A DNA stretch of 8,729 bases from Desulfobacula sp. GTDB lineage: Bacteria; Desulfobacterota; Desulfobacteria; Desulfobacterales; Desulfobacteraceae. How positions within the stretch are numbered: the first letter of the stretch is position 1; every line of letters begins with the position of its first letter. Shown in pieces: positions 6,875 to 8,729 of the stretch. Below the pieces are notes generated by a model. That model worked only from the letters and a program-made list of their open reading frames with translations, did not search any database and was not told where the DNA came from. The DNA is taken from assembly GCA_027858355.1 (NCBI GenBank), contig JAQICW010000072.1, forward strand, positions 1-8,729, written 5' to 3'. The translations under genes and the position numbers were made by a program.

Positions 6875-6900
6875 GCTTTTCTTAAAAGCCTGACTTTTTT
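6871..6900 (+). terminator. Rho-independent terminator of the transporter-ligase operon
   Basis: AGGCTTTT (6873-6880) pairs perfectly with AAAAGCCT (6884-6891) around a CTT loop. A U-G and a U-A pair can extend the stem to 6871-6893. One base later comes a run of six T (6895-6900). On the minus strand no T-run follows the stem, so it acts for + strand transcripts. It starts at the ligase stop codon and lies wholly within the last codons of the convergent aldolase-like gene, where the same bases encode KKVRLLRKA and stop. Confidence 0.8.
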
Positions 6901-8094
6901 AAAATAGGTGGAATAGCAGAGATTTTCAATTTCCAGCATTGTTTGGAATGCTTCTGAAAAATTATTTTTCCCAATCGTAAACAGGCCATGACCATAAACA
7001 ATGGCAGCATTTGCCTGTGTAAGTGCAGGGGGTAGGGTGTGGCAAAGACCCAAAGGGCCTGTGCCAACTTCACCCGGCACAATGGGGGTGCAGTCCACAA
7101 ATCGCTTTTTTGGGCATTTGATGTGGCATTGTTCTTTAAAATTACAGGCTGCTTTTTTTTCAGGATCACAATCCATGGATAAAATAACGCTGAATTTGGG
7201 GTGGCCGTGTAGGATGGCCTTGCAACGGGTGCGGGAAATGGTCTCTAAATGGGCACAAAGTTCACTTGAAGCAGTAAGTCCGGCACTGGTGGATCCATCC
7301 ATGGGAACTGGATCAATACATCCGGAAAGCTCATCCAGGGAACTTCCCGTCTGGCTGATGTAAAGGGTTCCATTCCAGAAATAGGAAACATTACCAAAAT
7401 AAGAGTCCACAAGTCCATATTCAACAGTTTTTTTGCCAGCCTCAATAATGGCAGAATAAACTATTTCTTCATTGGGAAAGGGAGAATGGATAAATTTGGG
7501 CGATGTTTTTTGTATGGGCTCTAAAAATGGGATTATGGAGTCAAACAAATGGTGCTCATCAACAGTGGCAAGCCCTTGTTGAAGTGCTTCTAAATAGTCT
7601 GTGAAAAACTTGATAAAGCTTGCAAAACAGACCGAGCTTATGGTTACAAAGCCCTGTTCCGGACTGACCGTGCCCTGGGCGATAATTGCCGGGCCTTTGA
7701 AAGTTTTATTGTTTTTTTCGGGTGCAATGATCGCACTTTTTCTTTTTTTTAAAACTTGAATGATCTGGTCAGCGCAAAATTCGTTAATCACGGGAAGATC
7801 ATGGAGAAAGGTTCTTGTTTCACAATCTTTTGGTTGAATCAATCCATTGGAATTAAGGGCGGTTTCTGCCAGAAAGCGTATCAGGCTGCTATATGGTTCT
7901 TTAGGCCTTAAAAAAACCAGAGAGTTTATATTCAGCCCTTTAAAAACATTTTCTAAAACACGGGTCTCATCTGCTTTGCGGTTCCAGACAAGGATATCAT
8001 CCAGGCCGCCGATTAAGGGTTGTGACTGGCCTAAATTATCCCCCAGCTTTGCTTGAACCAGTTTGTCTGAATATTTTTTTACAAGTTGTTCCAT
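6871..8094 (-). CDS. Class II aldolase/adducin-domain protein with unassigned N-terminal half
   Basis: A 407-residue cytoplasmic protein. Residues about 208-395 are a class II aldolase/adducin domain. It has the GNVS substrate loop (234-237), QTGSS (248-252), SSELCAH with the catalytic/metal Glu278, zinc histidines 296 and 298 in HGHP, and the third, His369, in YGHGLFTIG. All residues of the fuculose-phosphate-aldolase zinc site are present, so it could be an active aldolase, epimerase or dehydratase. Standalone family members are about 200-230 residues; here about 200 extra residues precede the domain and I cannot assign them. Between His298 and His369 lies a Cys-rich insertion (Cys309, 317, 323, 327, 335), unusual for the family. 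ATG 8094 overlaps the AOR gene by 16 bp and has only a weak ribosome site (TTGGAC), suggesting coupling to it. Substrate unknown. Confidence 0.85.
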   Translation of the reverse strand: MEQLVKKYSDKLVQAKLGDNLGQSQPLIGGLDDILVWNRKADETRVLENVFKGLNINSLVFLRPKEPYSSLIRFLAETALNSNGLIQPKDCETRTFLHDLPVINEFCADQIIQVLKKRKSAIIAPEKNNKTFKGPAIIAQGTVSPEQGFVTISSVCFASFIKFFTDYLEALQQGLATVDEHHLFDSIIPFLEPIQKTSPKFIHSPFPNEEIVYSAIIEAGKKTVEYGLVDSYFGNVSYFWNGTLYISQTGSSLDELSGCIDPVPMDGSTSAGLTASSELCAHLETISRTRCKAILHGHPKFSVILSMDCDPEKKAACNFKEQCHIKCPKKRFVDCTPIVPGEVGTGPLGLCHTLPPALTQANAAIVYGHGLFTIGKNNFSEAFQTMLEIENLCYSTYFKKVRLLRKA

Positions 8095-8729
8095 AAAAGT
8101 CCAAGTGTTTGTGCTTTTTCTTTTTGGGGAAGACCATTGTCATTTAACCCCCGGACACCATAATATTTTTTCCTGGCATCCAGAAACTCATCCCTGTCAA
8201 TGGGCGGGATATGGATATTATTGCCGCTTGATCCAGCTTCTGTAAAAAATCGATCCGGAAGGTCGTCATCTTTTGCACTAAAACCATTCAATGCATTTAT
8301 GATACGTTCGTTATAATAGATGCATTCACCTTTTTGTAAGAGATCCTGGGCATTGGTTTCAATTCCTGTAACAGCTTCATAGACACTTGCGTATTCTTCC
8401 AGGCCGGCAGCAAAAAAAGTAAATTTACATGCGATAAGTGAATCCACAATGGCATTCAGGTCTTCAGAAATTTTTATGATCCTTGCCTTGCCGCTGAAAC
8501 TGAATCGGTCCGTGGCCACGGGTTTTCTGAATATTTCATGGCTGATGGGATAGGCACGCAAATGGCATCCACCCCGGGTGGACAGGGCATATCCCAATGC
8601 CATACCATAGGCTCCTCTGGGATCATAGGCCGGAAGTTCCATCCCTTTGACAGCCATGGCAGCCTGAGGGTTGCCCATTTTTTTTGCATATAGTTTTGCC
8701 CCCAGGGCAAGGAGTTTTCCTTCACCTTT
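8079..8729 (-). CDS. Aldehyde:ferredoxin oxidoreductase, C-terminal part (cut by window edge)
   Basis: This is the last 216 residues of an AOR-family enzyme, which oxidises aldehydes to carboxylic acids and passes electrons to ferredoxin, using a tungsten- or molybdenum-bispterin cofactor and a [4Fe-4S] cluster. The frame is open to base 8729; ATG 8678 is an internal methionine, because family sequence (GEGKLLALGAKLYAKK) continues upstream of it. Family blocks are VKGMELPAYDPRGAYGMALG (28-47 of the visible part), STRGGCHLRAYP (50-61), DSLIACKF (96-103) and the ending KYYGVRGLNDNG. In DSLIAC, Asp96 and Cys101 fit the second DxxGLC motif of Pyrococcus furiosus AOR, whose Cys is the fourth cluster ligand, though GL is replaced by IA. 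The N-terminal CxxC ligands and cofactor domain lie outside the window. Stop TAA is at 8081-8079. Substrate range cannot be read. Confidence 0.93.
   Translation of the reverse strand, partial: KGEGKLLALGAKLYAKKMGNPQAAMAVKGMELPAYDPRGAYGMALGYALSTRGGCHLRAYPISHEIFRKPVATDRFSFSGKARIIKISEDLNAIVDSLIACKFTFFAAGLEEYASVYEAVTGIETNAQDLLQKGECIYYNERIINALNGFSAKDDDLPDRFFTEAGSSGNNIHIPPIDRDEFLDARKKYYGVRGLNDNGLPQKEKAQTLGLLWNNL

Noticed and set aside
7001..7363. A 120-codon open frame on the plus strand within the aldolase-like gene
   Set aside because: It covers the zinc-site codons of a clear class II aldolase domain on the other strand and shows no protein family features.
8676..8678. ATG at 8678 as the start of a short 199-residue protein
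   Set aside because: The frame stays open to the window edge and the upstream codons give conserved AOR sequence (GEGKLLALG), so the methionine is internal and the gene is simply cut.

Overview
The window reads as chromosomal DNA of an anaerobic, sulfate-reducing type deltaproteobacterium, most like Desulfobacterales (Desulfobacterota). This is inferred from protein style and gene content: a branched-chain-amino-acid-type (HAAT) ABC transporter joined to an acyl-CoA synthetase, next to an aldehyde:ferredoxin oxidoreductase. No marker gene is present, so the placement is tentative.

Bases 1-293 contain no gene. They hold a large, near-perfect inverted repeat: two 91-bp arms (1-91 and 162-252) that align without gaps at 81 of 91 positions around a 70-bp spacer. 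Each arm carries an outward-facing TTGACA box. The right-hand one points into the operon that follows. The left arm runs to the window edge, so the true left boundary is unknown. It could be a palindromic MITE-like element or an inverted duplication of a divergent regulatory region.

Bases 294-6874, + strand, form one tightly packed operon: livM (permease), livH (permease), livK (periplasmic binding protein), livG and livF (ATPases), then a long-chain-type acyl-CoA synthetase. Intergenic gaps are 1-13 bp, except 80 bp before livK, and the livF end overlaps the ligase start. The set is a complete importer plus an enzyme that can activate a carboxylic acid with CoA. The likely job, by inference, is uptake and CoA-trapping of an organic acid rather than of branched-chain amino acids. 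A rho-independent terminator follows the ligase.

Bases 6871-8729, - strand, carry a convergent pair. Upstream, and cut by the window edge, is the C-terminal part of a tungsten/molybdenum aldehyde:ferredoxin oxidoreductase (AOR). It overlaps by 16 bp a 407-residue protein with a C-terminal class II aldolase/adducin domain, an unusual cysteine-rich insertion and an unassigned N-terminal half. Overlap suggests translational coupling and a shared pathway, possibly an aldehyde made by one and oxidised by the other. The two operons end tail to tail with a 4-bp overlap of stop codons. The terminator of the + operon lies inside the last codons of the aldolase-like gene.

No tRNA, rRNA, CRISPR array or transposase was seen.
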